This document shows, one piece after another, positions 1-11,325 of a stretch of 64,000 bases of DNA. A program made the translations under genes and the position numbers. Below the pieces are notes generated by a model, which made no database searches, had not been told where the DNA came from, and saw nothing but the letters and a program-made list of their open reading frames with translations. Source of the stretch: Aurelia coerulea (Eukaryota; Cnidaria; Scyphozoa; Semaeostomeae; Ulmaridae); NCBI GenBank assembly GCA_039566865.1, contig CM076945.1, positions 7,677,501 to 7,741,500 of the forward strand, given 5' to 3'. Each line of letters begins with the position of its first letter. Position 1 is the stretch's first letter.

Positions 1-66
1 ATCGACCCCCGCCGCCTGACTGCTCTGGCTGCAAAGTCAGAGGATTACACCACTGCGCCACAACAC
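1..66 (-). other. tRNA-like remnant at window edge
   Basis: On the minus strand, bases 60 to 50 read TGGCGCAGTGG, which fits a tRNA A-box (internal RNA polymerase III promoter). About 20 bases further on is a short stem with a loop containing TTTGCA. The T-arm is degenerate (only a GGGGTCGAT-like remnant) and the acceptor stem cannot be closed inside the window. It could be a tRNA pseudogene or the head of a tRNA-derived SINE; a functional tRNA is unlikely. Confidence 0.25.
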
Positions 67-192
67 CTTCTCGCGAGGGGTCAAGCAGATTTGTCAGGCG
101 GTGGACTTTGAGATTCTTGAAAAGCAAGGAGAGGATGGTTTTGTCAAGGTTTGGAAGAGCAATGTTTTGGGTTTCTAAGAACAAACATTAAG

Positions 193-318
193 TAGCACTC
201 ACAAACCCACATGGCCCACAATCTCACAAACTCACAAACCAACACCAGTTAAACACAAACCCACAGCCACTCACAAATAAATTCACAACCCACGTGACCC
301 ACGCGACCCACAAACCCA
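193..318. repeat. CA-rich low-complexity tract
   Basis: The stretch is built from irregular iterations of CACAAACCCAC and CTCACAAA-like words, with no fixed period and no coding potential. It reads as a decayed minisatellite. Confidence 0.5.
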
Positions 319-534
319 CCTTTATTTGTCACACTCTTCTTCGTCTACTTTCCTAGCTTTTGCTAAGTTGGGTACAAATTCTCAATACAAATTCAATAAA
401 ACATCCCGTCTATTTTGTGTTCATTCCTGCAATATTTACGATACAAAATATTGATAAACCGGACAAACCGTATCATTTCGGCAACAAATGCGAACGAATG
501 ATCTTGATAGAGTGAATCTCAAAAGTAAACGTGG

Positions 535-1045
535 TCAGGAACGCCAGAGAGGGGGACGCGGAGGGGGGGGGGGGGCAAGCGTCCCTCCTGCCCTTTCCTA
601 ACGGGGGCAAGGGGGCAAAAGTGTCCTTTCAATAAAAACAATAATTCACTTTGAAACTTGATAGAAAAGCTACCATCGCTTCATTTCTTTATCAGAAACA
701 AACCAGTAACGAAAAATGACTGGCATTTGCAACTTCAAAATAAGCCATATGCGATCTTATGCGATTCGCAATGAGGACATGTAGAGAAAAGGCCGAGAAA
801 TTTCGTGAAAGAACATGATTAATGTTCACTGAAGCATTTTTGATAGCATTTTAAGCCAATCTAAAGGGCGTGACCACAAAAAATTTCCCGGGGGAGGATC
901 CCCTGACCCCTCGAGTTTTCGGCTCGCTTCGCTCGCCTTTGGTTGTGATTGCCCTTACGTTCCTAGTCGCCCTCTTGCCCCACCATCGCTCCGGCGTCCC
1001 TGGACGTGGTCTTAGTGTTATGATTGGTTCCACTCAAATTCGTGC
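535..1045. mobile_element. Decayed hAT-related element remnant
   Basis: The segment holds a G-run at about 564-576 and the phrase GCATTTTAAGCCAATCTAAAGG near 848-869, followed by a GGGGGAGGATCCCC palindrome. Similar wording (GGCATTCTAAGCCAATGTAAAGG) occurs inside the well-delimited hAT-type element at 58919-59762. Part of the G-rich section resembles, in the opposite orientation, 33085-33160. No clear ends or target duplication can be read, so the family assignment is tentative. Confidence 0.3.
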
Positions 1046-1350
1046 GGGAGGCGGCACGGAACTGCATTGTGTCCGTTTCTAGCCAAACAATGCAATTGAA
1101 TGAGCAAAAATAAAACTCATGTTGTAAATCTAAACAGAGCACCTCTACAAGCAACCATGCGAGCTGAGCCCATGTTCTTGGGACACCCTGTAGAGTTCAA
1201 TCATCACTTACTTAATGGCGTTTCATTAGCACTGGAAGTAGTATTCAGATACTGCTTCCGAAAACAGCAGCCAATATAGATTGTGAAGTGATCTTTATTA
1301 TTAAAATAGAGAAACGAGACACAGAGTCTACAAAATAAGGTTACAGACCA

Positions 1351-1728
1351 TTAACGACCAAGCAACCTGAGATCAGGCTCACCTAAAGATAAAAATAAAT
1401 GAGAAGGAGAAGAAAAACTTTTCCCCTTTATCATTTCTCTCCTCCGCAGTTTCGATATATCTTGGAGAGCCATCCAAAAGACTACATCATCGAAAAGATG
1501 CAGCCAGGGGCGGTCAAGTACGGTAAATTTTGCGACCTCACCTTTGTCCTGAGAACAAAAATGAGCCAACGCGGGTTTGACCATGCTACAAAATTTAGAA
1601 AAAGCCGAGTTTTGAGGATATAGCCGGTCACCACCACTAAATGATTGACCTTTCCGCAGAATACACTGCATTCTTCTAATATTTTCTATCCAATTTAGAA
1701 TGTTCACATACAATTCTAGTTTTTGCAT
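1351..1728 (-). CDS. Unrecognised 125-codon frame with nearby poly(A) signal
   Basis: This ATG-initiated frame is open for 125 codons on the minus strand. A minus-strand AATAAA lies about 55 bases beyond the stop (plus-strand TTTATT near 1290), which is why it is kept. The product is not recognised: it has no signal peptide, membrane segment or known motif, and is fairly rich in Phe, Leu, Ser and Lys. No splice acceptor was confidently seen upstream. It may equally be a chance frame. Confidence 0.2.
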   Translation of the reverse strand: MQKLELYVNILNWIENIRRMQCILRKGQSFSGGDRLYPQNSAFSKFCSMVKPALAHFCSQDKGEVAKFTVLDRPWLHLFDDVVFWMALQDISKLRRREMIKGKSFSSPSHLFLSLGEPDLRLLGR

Positions 1729-2132
1729 ATTGCAAATAAAATATTCTATGACACTTCAGCTCACCAGGACTATAAAATTGACATGCATATAAATTCTTGC
1801 GCATAAAGAATCTCTAAACTTGAAGAAAACGATGCAATCCATCCCAAAATGAATTCTAGAACATGTCATAGAAATTAAATTTATAACGGGGAGTAACTTG
1901 ATCTGCTGCCCACGAGGTAAAGGGCCTGACCTGCGCAGAGGCCAAACCCCCGCTTGAAACTGCGCAGATGGAAACCTATTTTCTCTGGTTGTATTAACTG
2001 CGGTGCGGTTAAACCATTGTCTAACCGGTATTAAAAATGGATAGATTTCACGCACAGTGGTTCTGTCTCAATTGCTGCTGAAGCCTACTAAATGTTCGTG
2101 TGAAATCAGATATTTAAAGTACAGCGGTGCTA

Positions 2133-2215
2133 CATCAACCTCGTCTCCAGGGCCTTTTTTCATTTTGGGATGGAGACGAACTATGCCAAAAACCCTGGGG
2201 ACGAGGTCGATGCTA
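2133..2215. repeat. Short inverted-repeat element
   Basis: ATCAACCTCGTCTCCAGGG at the left is matched in inverted orientation at the right (complement ATCGACCTCGTCCCCAGGG), enclosing about 45 bases. This looks like a tiny foldback element. GCTAC occurs on both sides, but a full target duplication is not clear. Confidence 0.45.
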
Positions 2216-2298
2216 CTTCTATCCCCTTTTGCATCAAATTGAAGAACTTCCGTATGAACATCAAATTGATTAAACATAATTATGGTCTTACGTTTGTC

Positions 2299-3079
2299 CA
2301 GTGGCGTAACGGAGACACTCGGGGCCCGTAGGAGGTTGGTAAGATGGGGCCCTTATGTATAGGGACCGCGAAGCGAAGTGAGATCTACTGGGGAAGCCGT
2401 TTGGGGTGGTGGGTAAGTGTTTTAGACCATGCCCTTTAGAACATCGAAAAATCCACGTTATGTGGAAATGAAAGTTTTGTTACACAGGAAAAATCAACAG
2501 TAAATTTAGCACATTTGTATGAATTGCGGTTCAAAGTGTTAAGTAGTTTAACATAACAAACTGTTATTCTTCGGTATGGAATTATATGATACCTGAAATT
2601 TTTCTTAAAGAAATACAGCAATATTCAAAGGTTAGGACAGTACTCATTCTGGACACACAAAAATGTTACCAAAAATATCCTCCATGGCAGGTTCTTTGCT
2701 TAAAACTTACTTTCAATGGGTGCAGTAAATTGAATGCCGGCAATGTGTTTTCCTTTATGCCTGAAAGCCATATCCATGCGAATAAACACGATTGTTTCTG
2801 AACAGAATTTTTAGCAAACATAATGGAAAGTCACAGTATGCTATTAGGTGCTCTTGCTCACAAGAATATAGTCTTGAGACAAATTATAAAGAATGAATGA
2901 AAAATGAATGAAAGTCCAGTGTAGTGTTAGCAACAGTGGTAAGAAAGGGATGGCCTAAGGAAGACTTTTAACACAGTATGGCCAAAAAGCACACAATAAG
3001 AAAAATTTGTTGGGGGCCCCTTTTGGTTGGGGGCCCTTAGCTCTTGAACTAAGGTAGCCTAAACTGCGTTACGCCACTG
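2299..3079. mobile_element. Non-autonomous hAT-type element with 8-bp TSD
   Basis: The left end reads CAGTGGCGTAACG and the right end is its complement, CGTTACGCCACTG. Both sides carry the exact 8-bp direct repeat CGTTTGTC (2291-2298 and 3080-3087). CAGTGGCG ends with an 8-bp duplication are typical of hAT transposons. GGGGCCC-containing subterminal sequence occurs near both ends. No transposase frame is present, so it must have been mobilised in trans. Confidence 0.85.
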
Positions 3080-3389
3080 CGTTTGTCCCAACCTTTTTCC
3101 GGAAATTTCACCAAAAATAGCCAGAAAACTGGGCAAAAATTCACAACGTCGACACAAATTTTTTGTCCACGTGTTTTGAAGAAAAGAGCCAGAGAATGCC
3201 CAGCAATGGCGATTTCAACTTTGTCTTGCCATTGAGCAGGAGAAAACCAGTGCAAACATGTGCCAATAAAACCAGCTTTTTGGGACACTTCCCTTGTGAA
3301 ATATGGTCCATTAAACATCAGGGGAAAAAGCCAAATTCACTGAAAGCAATTAAAGCCAGCATTTGGGAACAGACCTATACCCCCAGATG

Positions 3390-3525
3390 TGTGCACCGCT
3401 AGGATGTGTACCGCTAGTGTGCACCGCTAGGATTTCTGTTATGACCCAATCTCGGAATTTTGGTCAGATATTGATACCATATCCCAGAATATAGGTCAGA
3501 TATTTATAACCAATCCCAGAGTTTT
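3390..3525. repeat. Two short tandem repeat blocks
   Basis: At 3390-3440, GTGCACCGCTAGGA-like units recur three times. At about 3448-3525 a unit of about 33 bases (CCAATCTCGGAATTTTGG then TCAGATATTGATA) is repeated about 2.5 times with substitutions. The block directly precedes a LINE 3' fragment. Confidence 0.5.
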
Positions 3526-4312
3526 GAAGCTTATTGTTTGGGGTCAAACATATGCATCATACATTGATCCAATTTTCAAATTACAGAAAAAAGCAGTCAG
3601 AGCTATCTCATTTCAGCCTCGCATGTCTCCATCTCTTCCAATCTTCATTGACCTCAAACTCCTAAAAATTTCTGAGCTCTTTGAACTCCGACTCTTAACT
3701 TTTGTTTTTGATTCTGTTAATAAGACTTCACCTAGTTGCTCTCATGACTTTTTCTTATTCAGTTCATCTGTTCATCAGTATTCCATTCCACTAGACAGGC
3801 CAGTCATGGGGATCTATACTTAACACGAAAAAACAGTCTTCAATATGGCCTCAAGTCAATTCGATATCTTGGTGCTAAACTTTGGAACACATTACCTATT
3901 GAACGCAGAAATGCTCCAACAAAAATATCATTCAAAACAAAACTAAAAATTTACTTGCTAAACAAGGTCAACCGATGAATCTTTTATGACACCTGAACAA
4001 TTTCTATCAATTTTTAAAAGGGAAATGCACAACTTCTATTTTCATCTGATAGTATCTCAGGATAGGGGGTGGGGGGCTCTCTCCTCGATTAGTTTACCTA
4101 TTGAGAGAGCTCCTCCTCAAAGTAATTCCCTGCATACAATTTATTTATTTAGCCCCTCTTTGTATTTGTATATTGTATTAATTTTCTGTATCATTGTGTT
4201 CATTTTCTGTGACAATTATCTTTGTAGTTTAGTTATTCGTATGTATAGTATAGTTAGGTTATAAATTGCATGTAGTGGAATTTGAAATATGAAAACTGAA
4301 CTGAACTGTAAG
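3525..4312 (+). mobile_element. 3' end of a CR1/L2-like LINE (5'-truncated)
   Basis: Translation of 3524-3823 and, after a frameshift, of about 3838-3978 gives the C-terminal part of a non-LTR reverse transcriptase polyprotein, including the segment ending LWNTLPIERRNAPTKISF before a stop at about 3976. The corresponding region of the element at 43038-46339 reads similarly (QYGLKS, GAK, WNN), so the two belong to related families. The 3' UTR ends near 4312 in a short ACTGAACTGAACTG tail, the same tail seen inverted at 43042-43065. The RT catalytic core and endonuclease are absent, so this is a dead insertion. Confidence 0.75.
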
Positions 4313-4319
4313 GTATTTG

Positions 4320-7300
4320 TACCTATTCATTTTCAATCGTTTGCTGTATCATATACTCAGAAGGAACCCCAAGGAACTTCAGCAATATCTAAACATTCAA
4401 ATAGCTTCAAAAACTTTTTGTGTTAAATGGTCACGAGGGAACAGGTAGTGAACATGGAGATAGCTATGGAACTGTTAAGAAACTTGTAAGAAACTCTCAG
4501 TACTCAAAATCTGAGATACAAGGTTATATTAGCAAGTAAAGTCAAAATTCTTGACCCTAATGATAGAAAGTAGTAAGTACTGAAGATTTGATGTTTTTAA
4601 GACGCTTTCAGTACTGGCTCAAATTCTTAGTTTCTTATAAAAAATAACGTGTGAGTGTGAGGAAAAGAAAAATTGTCAAAAAAACTAGACAAATAACTTC
4701 ATAAATCACAGCAAGGACCCAATATAGTCATCGCTGACGGTCAAGCAGTTAGGAGTGATGCCTTTGAGGTGGTCGCCAGCTGAGTTTCTGGGGTCAATTG
4801 ACAGTTGCAGGAAGTTTCATTTGGTTCCAAAAAGTTGCATAGGTTTACCGCTTGTCAGCATCCTGATCACTCTGAAGGTAAATTCAATCATTGCCTGGAT
4901 TGTCAACAACTTCAGAGACAACCCCCCGATCAAAGTAGGAACACCAAAAGAGACCGAACTTGCAAACAATTTGTGTCGCCATGTGCTTGATGCCTGTGTG
5001 TATGCATGAGAGAGGTGGACAAAGAAGCGTATAAATGTAAGTCATATTTCAGTTGATCAAATTCTTACTTTTCATGTCTTAATCGTTTAATTTTACGCTA
5101 CTCTAGGGATAAAAATGATGAAAACCGCTAATAAATGTTTTGAGGATGGATAGCAAGAAAAAACCAAATCATAGACATTAATGAGACATTTTAATACTGT
5201 AGCAATGCACTCTTCTTTGTTTAAAAACACTTTGCATATCATTACAAAGAATTGCGAAAGATTATTGAAATATATTTAACCCCTGATCGGCAATAGCAGA
5301 GTTTCTTAATTTTCTAGAGGAGGCTGAGGCTACTATTAGTGTCTTTTAAACGGCCTTTTATAACAAGAACCAGTTTAGTCTAGCAAATATGCCGTTAAGA
5401 AACATTTCAGTCTGATAAGTCCAATAGATAGTAGATTATCCCTGCGACTGCAGGCGAATATGGGAAGCTTGGGGGTTCTCTCTTTGTCCATTCGTGCCGA
5501 TTCTTTAGAAAATGTGATCTATTTTTTAAATCGCTTTCAGTGTTTTCGAAAACTAAAATCTTAGGAAACTCGCTTGCAGCTCTAAAAACTGAAAATAAAA
5601 AAATTTGCAAAAAATTCTAGTATCTAATTCAGGATTTCTGCTAACGAATAAGTCATAAATCTTCAAAATCGGTTCATTGTACGATTTATTGTGGCCTGCC
5701 AAACGTGCATAGTTTATTTTGGCGCACCCGGTATATCTTTAATTCAGTGTAGTTTGCATTTTGGAATTTTCAGATTTCTTGTGAAAAATGTTCATGAGCC
5801 TGTTCCTAAAAGGTGCCTCTCTTTTTTTTAGTTCTTCCTGTTGGACCAAAATATTTCCAGCATCAACATGGAATGCAGATGAAGAGATGTGGAGAACGTG
5901 CATTGAGTTATGTGTCCACATTGCTGTTTCCATTAAAATAATTTGGTTATTCAGAAAGATCCTATGCAAACTATAGCAGATCCTGATGCAGTTGGTATAC
6001 TATATATGAACAACCACCTTTCTTCCTTGCTGCGTGGATAACGGGGTTTTTACGCAGCCTAGCGTTCTTCTTGGAAGCATCTGAACTTTTTCAGTCCAGC
6101 TTCGCGAATGATATGTGCATTTTGCCAAAGAAGACACAATATAATTACGCTAGAACTCAATGACAAAACATCTTTGTTGTGCTGTGCAATATTTAGGTCA
6201 ACTTGTCGACCGTCCGCGGTACCTTTTCAAACTGGGGGAACACAAGCACATTTATTTCAAAGAGATTAAAGACAAAACAAAGCAGTTTGCATTGCTCTTG
6301 GTAAGAGAAGAATTTCATTCCTACCGGCAAGATGTCCAAATTTTTATACTTTTTCATGAGAATAATAGAAAGGGAGCGTGGACAACAGCAAGCGGTCCAG
6401 GTGCCTATAGAGCAACATCTAGGATTAGGAGAAACAGGATGAATTACAATCGTTGTTCCGTTCCCATTTAAAAATGGGTATATAGACTCCTGATGGAAGT
6501 CAGCGCTCAAGCTTAATACACATTGTTTGGAAACATGCAGAAATTGGTGTTTGGAAAACTCCAGGAAACAAACAAATCATCCGCGAAATGGTCCATGATT
6601 TGCACTAATAATATAATACTTGTTGATGATGGAAAGCGTACAAAAAATCTTTTCTGCAGTAAAGAAGTGGAAACAATGTTTATTAATGGCAATACGAAGA
6701 GGTATTTCAATCGAGAAGTAATGCTATCATCTTTGATAGAATACACACAGCTTCAACTCTTGACGCTATGTACGTGCATGCTACTACAACTACACACAGT
6801 TCCAAGATTTTGCCAGATGCATGGTCATGTCCAAAATGTGTTCAATTATTGATATAGTTTGGGCTTCTTCTAAGGCAACTAGGATATGTGAAAGTCGAGG
6901 CAGGTATTCCCCAAAAAAAGGACGTAAATAGAGAATTGCAAAAAAACCAAATGAGTGCCGCCGCCGGGTTGCTTCCTAACATTGAGTTTACTGAGCAATG
7001 TTTGAAGGTGAGGCGTGGCCAGATGAGAGGCGTAGCTAGGGTTCCACTCTTTTTTAATCCGGTAGCTGAACATCTATCTCCCTGCCAAATAAGAAGGAAA
7101 AAATATCGATTTTTCCTTGCAAAGGATTGTGTCATTTAAACGTAGTCTAGGAAGGAACAAATTAGTTCTAACTGCATCTCTCTGTGATAGGACAAAGCCT
7201 ACTTCTCTTTTTCTTAATTTCAAATGAAGTACCCTTCGCTCCTTTCAGTATTTACATTACATTATCATATTATTATTTGGTGTACCTTGTACTTAGAATC

Positions 7301-7420
7301 ATCATTCTTGCGGCCGGAGGATGGTGAAGCTAAGTTCAATGTGCAATGTAGTTAAGCAACCTAGTCAAATTCTTATTTTCAATGGCTACAGTCACTTATG
7401 GATTATGAATATAGATCATC
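4320..7420. other. Gene-poor stretch with no confident gene
   Basis: At 4375-4700 are words (AAGAAACT, CAGTACT, TTTCTTATAAAAAA) of the dispersed repeat that also fills 25200-28700. Plus-strand frames at 6160-6471 (103 codons) and 6523-6852 (109 codons) are the longest here. They resemble no family I recognise and lack clear splice context. The rest is AT-rich sequence in which I see nothing specific. Confidence 0.4.
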
Positions 7421-8187
7421 GTTGTAGGGTATAATGATCCCCTATGTCATTTGGGCTGCATCCTCGTGATGCATTTTAGGAAATAACCTTACATAACTTA
7501 TCTTGTTTGCAGAGTAAATACTTGTTTCTATTGCAGGAATCAATAACATTCATTTTTCTAACAGTTTGCATTTTAAAATTGCAGGCTGTGCCTCGTTCTG
7601 TATTGAATAGTAGAAACGTATTCGTTTTGCTGCATTTGCTAATGGGCTGAAACTTTAACTATGATTCTGTATCTATCTTGCAGGGTAAACTGTTCCTCTC
7701 TTCATAATTCGCTGCATCCTCATGATGCAGTCTAGGAAAGAGAGGGTCAGTTTACATAACTGTATCTATTTTGTAGGGTAAATAGATAGTAAATTCTATC
7801 CAGGAATAATTTACATTTCTCTTCGTAATAGTTGATATTTTGATGTTTCAGACTTTATTTCGTTCTATGTAGAATAATAGAAATACATTTATTTTGATGC
7901 TAAAACTTTTAACTATGATTCTATATATTTCTTGCAGGGTAAACTGATCTTCTTTTTCTAATAGGCTGCATTTTCGAGATGCAGTCTAGGAAAAAGTGGG
8001 TCAGTTTACATAACTGTATCTTTTTTGCAGGCTAATTACTAATTTCTATTGCAGGAGTAATTTACATTTGTCTCTGCAATAGTTGGTATTTTGATTTTCA
8101 GGCTTTATCTCGTTCTATGTTGAATAATAGAATTAATTTATTTCAATGCTTAATCTTTTCACTACGAGTCTGTAACTTTCTTACAGG

Positions 8188-8279
8188 GTAAACTGATCCT
8201 CTTTTTCTAATAGGCTGCATCCTTGTGATGCAGTTTGGGAAAAAGCGGGTCAGTTTATATAACTTTGTTTTTCTTGCAG
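8188..8279 (+). ncRNA. A-type 92-nt GT...AG hairpin (tailed-mirtron-like)
   Basis: Representative of the A-type copies at 7685-7776, 7939-8030, 8188-8279, 8531-8622, 8781-8872 and 9139-9230, all 92 nt. The 5' arm AAACTGATCCTCTTTTTC pairs with the 3' arm GAAAAAGCGGGTCAGTTT, enclosing an inner CTGCATC/GATGCAG stem with a five-base loop. About 20 unpaired pyrimidine-rich bases ending in TTGCAG follow. GT at the first base, AG at the last and a hairpin between them is the layout of a 3'-tailed mirtron, a short intron that folds into a microRNA precursor. Transcription and splicing are not shown by the sequence. Confidence 0.35.
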
Positions 8280-8280
8280 G

Positions 8281-8372
8281 GTAAATTGATCCTCTTTTTC
8301 TAATAGGCTGCATTCTCGAGATGCAGTCTAGGAAAAAGCGGGTCAGTTTACATAACTGTCTCTTTTTTGCAG
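8281..8372 (+). ncRNA. B-type 92-nt GT...AG hairpin
   Basis: B-type copies lie at 8281-8372, 8874-8980 (107 nt, carrying a 15-base insertion) and 9232-9323, each starting one base after an A-type copy ends. Degenerate units follow at 9480-9560 and 9562-9652. The loop region differs from A-type (CTGCATTCTCGAGATGCAG), while the outer stem and the terminal TTTTTTGCAG are kept. The A-then-B order is repeated, so the pair was duplicated as one block. Confidence 0.35.
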
Positions 8373-9699
8373 GCTAATTACTAATTTCTATTGCAGGAGT
8401 AATTTACATTTGTCTCTGCAATAGTTGGTATTTTGATTTTCAGGCTTTATCTCGTTCTATGTTGAATAATAGAATTTAGTTTATTTCAATGCTTAATCTT
8501 TTCACTACGAGTCTGTATCTTTCTTACAGGGTAAACTGATCCTCTTTTTCTAATAGGCTGCATCCTTGTGATGCAGTTTGGGAAAAAGCGGGTCAATTCA
8601 CATAACTGTCTCTTCTTTGCAGGGTAATTACTAATTTCTATTGCAGGAGTAATTTACATTTGTCTCTGCAATAGTTGGTATTTTGATTTTCAGGCTTTAT
8701 CTCGTTCTATGTTGAATAATAGAATTTAGTTTATTTCAATGCTTAATCTTTTCACTACGAGTCTGTATCTTTCTTACAGGGTAAACTGATCCTCTTTTTC
8801 TAATAGGCTGCATCCTTGTGATGCAGTTTGGGAAAAAGCGGGTCAGTTTATATAACTTTGTTTTTCTTGCAGGGTAAATTGATCCGCTTTTTCTAATAGG
8901 CTGCATTCTCGAGATGCAGTCTAGGAAAAAGCGGGTCAGTTTATATAACCTTATATTTCTTAACTGTATCCTTTTTGCAGGGTAATTACTAATTTCTATT
9001 GCAGGAGTAATTTACATTTGTCTCTGCAATAGTTGGTATTTTGATTTTCAGGTTTTATCTCGTTCTATGTTGAATAATAGGATTTAATTTATTTCAATAC
9101 TTAATCATTTCACTACGAGTCTGTATCTTTCTTACAGGGTAAACTGATCCTCTTTTTCTAATAGGCTGCATCCTTGTGATGCAGTTTGGGAAAAAGCGGG
9201 TCAGTTTATATAACTTTGTTTTTCTTGCAGGGTAAATTGATCCTCTTTTTCTAATAGGCTGCATTCTCGAGATGCAGTCTAGGAAAAAGCGGGTCAGTTT
9301 ACATAACTGTATCTTTTTTGCAGGGTAATTACTAATTTCTATTGCAGGAGTAATTTACATTGTCTCTGCAATAGTTGGTATTTTGATTTTCAGTCTTTAT
9401 CTCGTTCTATGTTGAATAATAGAATTTAATTTACTTCAATGCTTAATCTTTTCACTGCGAGTCTGTACCTTTCTTACAGGTTAAATTGATCTCTTTTTCT
9501 AATAGGCTGCATCCTCGTGATGCAGTTTGGGAAAAATATATAACCTTATATTTCTTGCAGGGTGCATTGATCCTCTTTTTCTAATGGATTGCATCCTTGT
9601 GATGCAGTCTATGAAAAAGCGTATCATTATGTGAAACTTTATCTTTTTGCAGGAAAGTTTGATGTTTTTGTTTCTAATTGGCTGCATTTATCGCTGCAG

Positions 9700-11130
9700 T
9701 TCTCAATCGTTTCCATCTATATTTTAGACTGTTTCATATGTTCATATTGGCAGCTTATTCTAAGAAGCAGAATGGTTTTGTTAATTTCAAAACTGTGTAG
9801 CCTCGCATTGGTTAGATGATTATGTAATTACAGGTTGTTGCAAGGAACATATGTGCTGCTTGCATTGTTGCTTTGGAGGAGCTTTAAGTAGAGCACTTAA
9901 ATCAAATCTCCTCCACAGCAATTATTCAAGTGGTGCACAAATTCGTTGGGACACCCTGTACTTTTTTGAGGCATTGGGGTTGATGTAAAATCGTATAATA
10001 AGTTATGCTTTGACGCCTTCCCTGATTACTGCCTATGGGAAGGCGTATTTCCTTCCCTTACTTGAGAAAGTCTCGATTTTCGAATGGTGGCGGGAGGGCG
10101 CAAACGAATAGTTTTAATTTCATTCCATTTTCTTTACATCTGTTCGTGTTAAAGTTAAACGTTATTGATGAGACTTTCTCAGATGAAAAGGAAAACCTCA
10201 AACAATGGGTGCTCCTTGTCGTGGTGTTTGAGCTTTTAACAAATGCACCCGGCAGCAGATATAGATATTTTGATAATAATTTTCGAACAATTACTGAGCA
10301 TTTCTGTATATTCGTATTGTGTTTATATTTTTAATGATGGAACATTTTAAGCATGATCTTGCCTTGCATTTGCATTTCTAACGACGAGTCTGTACCAATG
10401 TCTTTTTCTGTCTCTTTCTACTTGTTTTTACTATGGTGCAACTGCTTACTATGTCTGGTTTCTTTGAGGGAATTAAATTTCAAGCGAGCTCGGCTGAAAA
10501 TACTTTAACGCAGTTACAAACACTCATGGTTATGAGAACTTTCATGTGAACTCGCTTGTAGACACTCGTATTCCTTCAAGTGAGCAAGGCAGAATGATTA
10601 GAAACTGTTTGCACTGAGTCCAGCATTGAGCATTTACTTTGCGAAAAACATGTGAAATAAAAGCCGAAGACTCTATGAAATAGCGAATTATCGAACTTGA
10701 AAAGCTAGTGATTTTTCTAATTATTTCCAGAAAACAAACTGGTACAATATTATTGGAGAGCCTTTACTGGACCCTTCTAAGCATTGTGCTCAAAAAAATA
10801 ATTAGCCTGTCGGAAGAAATGTTTCGTTGAAAACGAGTGCCATGATAACAAAATGGTCCTGCCCCTCCCTGAAGAAATAGAGGGAACGATGCTATTTGCC
10901 AATGGGAGATTTCAAATCAGATTCTTACTTTGGACGCCCTGTGCTCGCCTTCGCTATCCTTAAAAATGTTTCACAAAAATATGTGCAAAAATCCTTTGTA
11001 TTAAGTGGAGGGGCTACCTGTGGTCTGTTGCGAAATCTCGCAGTTTCGCTGTTTCGTCCGTTGGAGATTTTGTTTCGTCTGTTGTTTTGTTTCGACAGAG
11101 CACAGCGTGTTTTACCGAGCGGATGCCACA
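9700..11130. other. No confident gene; scattered repeat fragments
   Basis: A short hairpin (TTGGAGGAGCTTTAAGT near 9872 against AAATCTCCTCCACAGC) is present. A solo mariner-type end, TTGGGACACCCTGTA, lies at about 9946-9961. A 99-codon plus-strand frame at 10035-10334 has no recognisable domain. Confidence 0.4.
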
Positions 11131-11138
11131 ACAAAAGA

Positions 11139-11325
11139 CGCTGACGTCTTTTATAAACAAGTGATCTTTAAAAGAGATGCCCACGTCTTTTTCATAAATA
11201 TACACGCTCACGCGTGTTGGTAAAAATCCCTGAAAATAGACGCCGACGTCTTTTCCAAAAAAGGACGCCGACGTGTTTTGCTAAAAATAGATGCTGACGT
11301 CTTTATGAAAAAGGACGCCCATTCT
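11139..11325. repeat. Degenerate tandem repeat of GACGCCGACGTC motif
   Basis: Six or seven units of 25-38 bases carry (G/A)ACGC(C/T)GACGTCTTTT followed by an A-rich linker. Several contain TGACGT, the core of a CREB/ATF-type site. In one frame some units encode Asp-Ala-Asp-Val-Phe, but the frame is not kept between units, which argues against a peptide repeat. Confidence 0.6.

Larger units (their letters stand above)
7426..9700. repeat. Tandem array of hairpin, intron-like units
   Basis: About a dozen copies of a hairpin segment alternate with a spacer of about 157 bases. Each hairpin segment begins GTAAACTGATCC or a variant, carries a central stem CTGCATC...GATGCAG, and closes with GAAAAAGCGGGTCAGTTT. 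It is followed by a pyrimidine run and CAG. Most hairpin units are exactly 92 nt from GT to AG. The higher-order period is about 340-360 bases (two hairpins plus spacer), or 250 where only one hairpin is present. Copies decay towards both edges (7426 and about 9652). The spacer also starts GGTAATTACTAAT and ends TTCTTACAG, so nearly every boundary has the form CAG-G-GTAA. Confidence 0.85.

Noticed and set aside
7426..9700. CRISPR-like direct-repeat array
   Set aside because: The repeats are long, diverged and structured, spacers are themselves repeated, no cas gene exists, and the host is a eukaryote.
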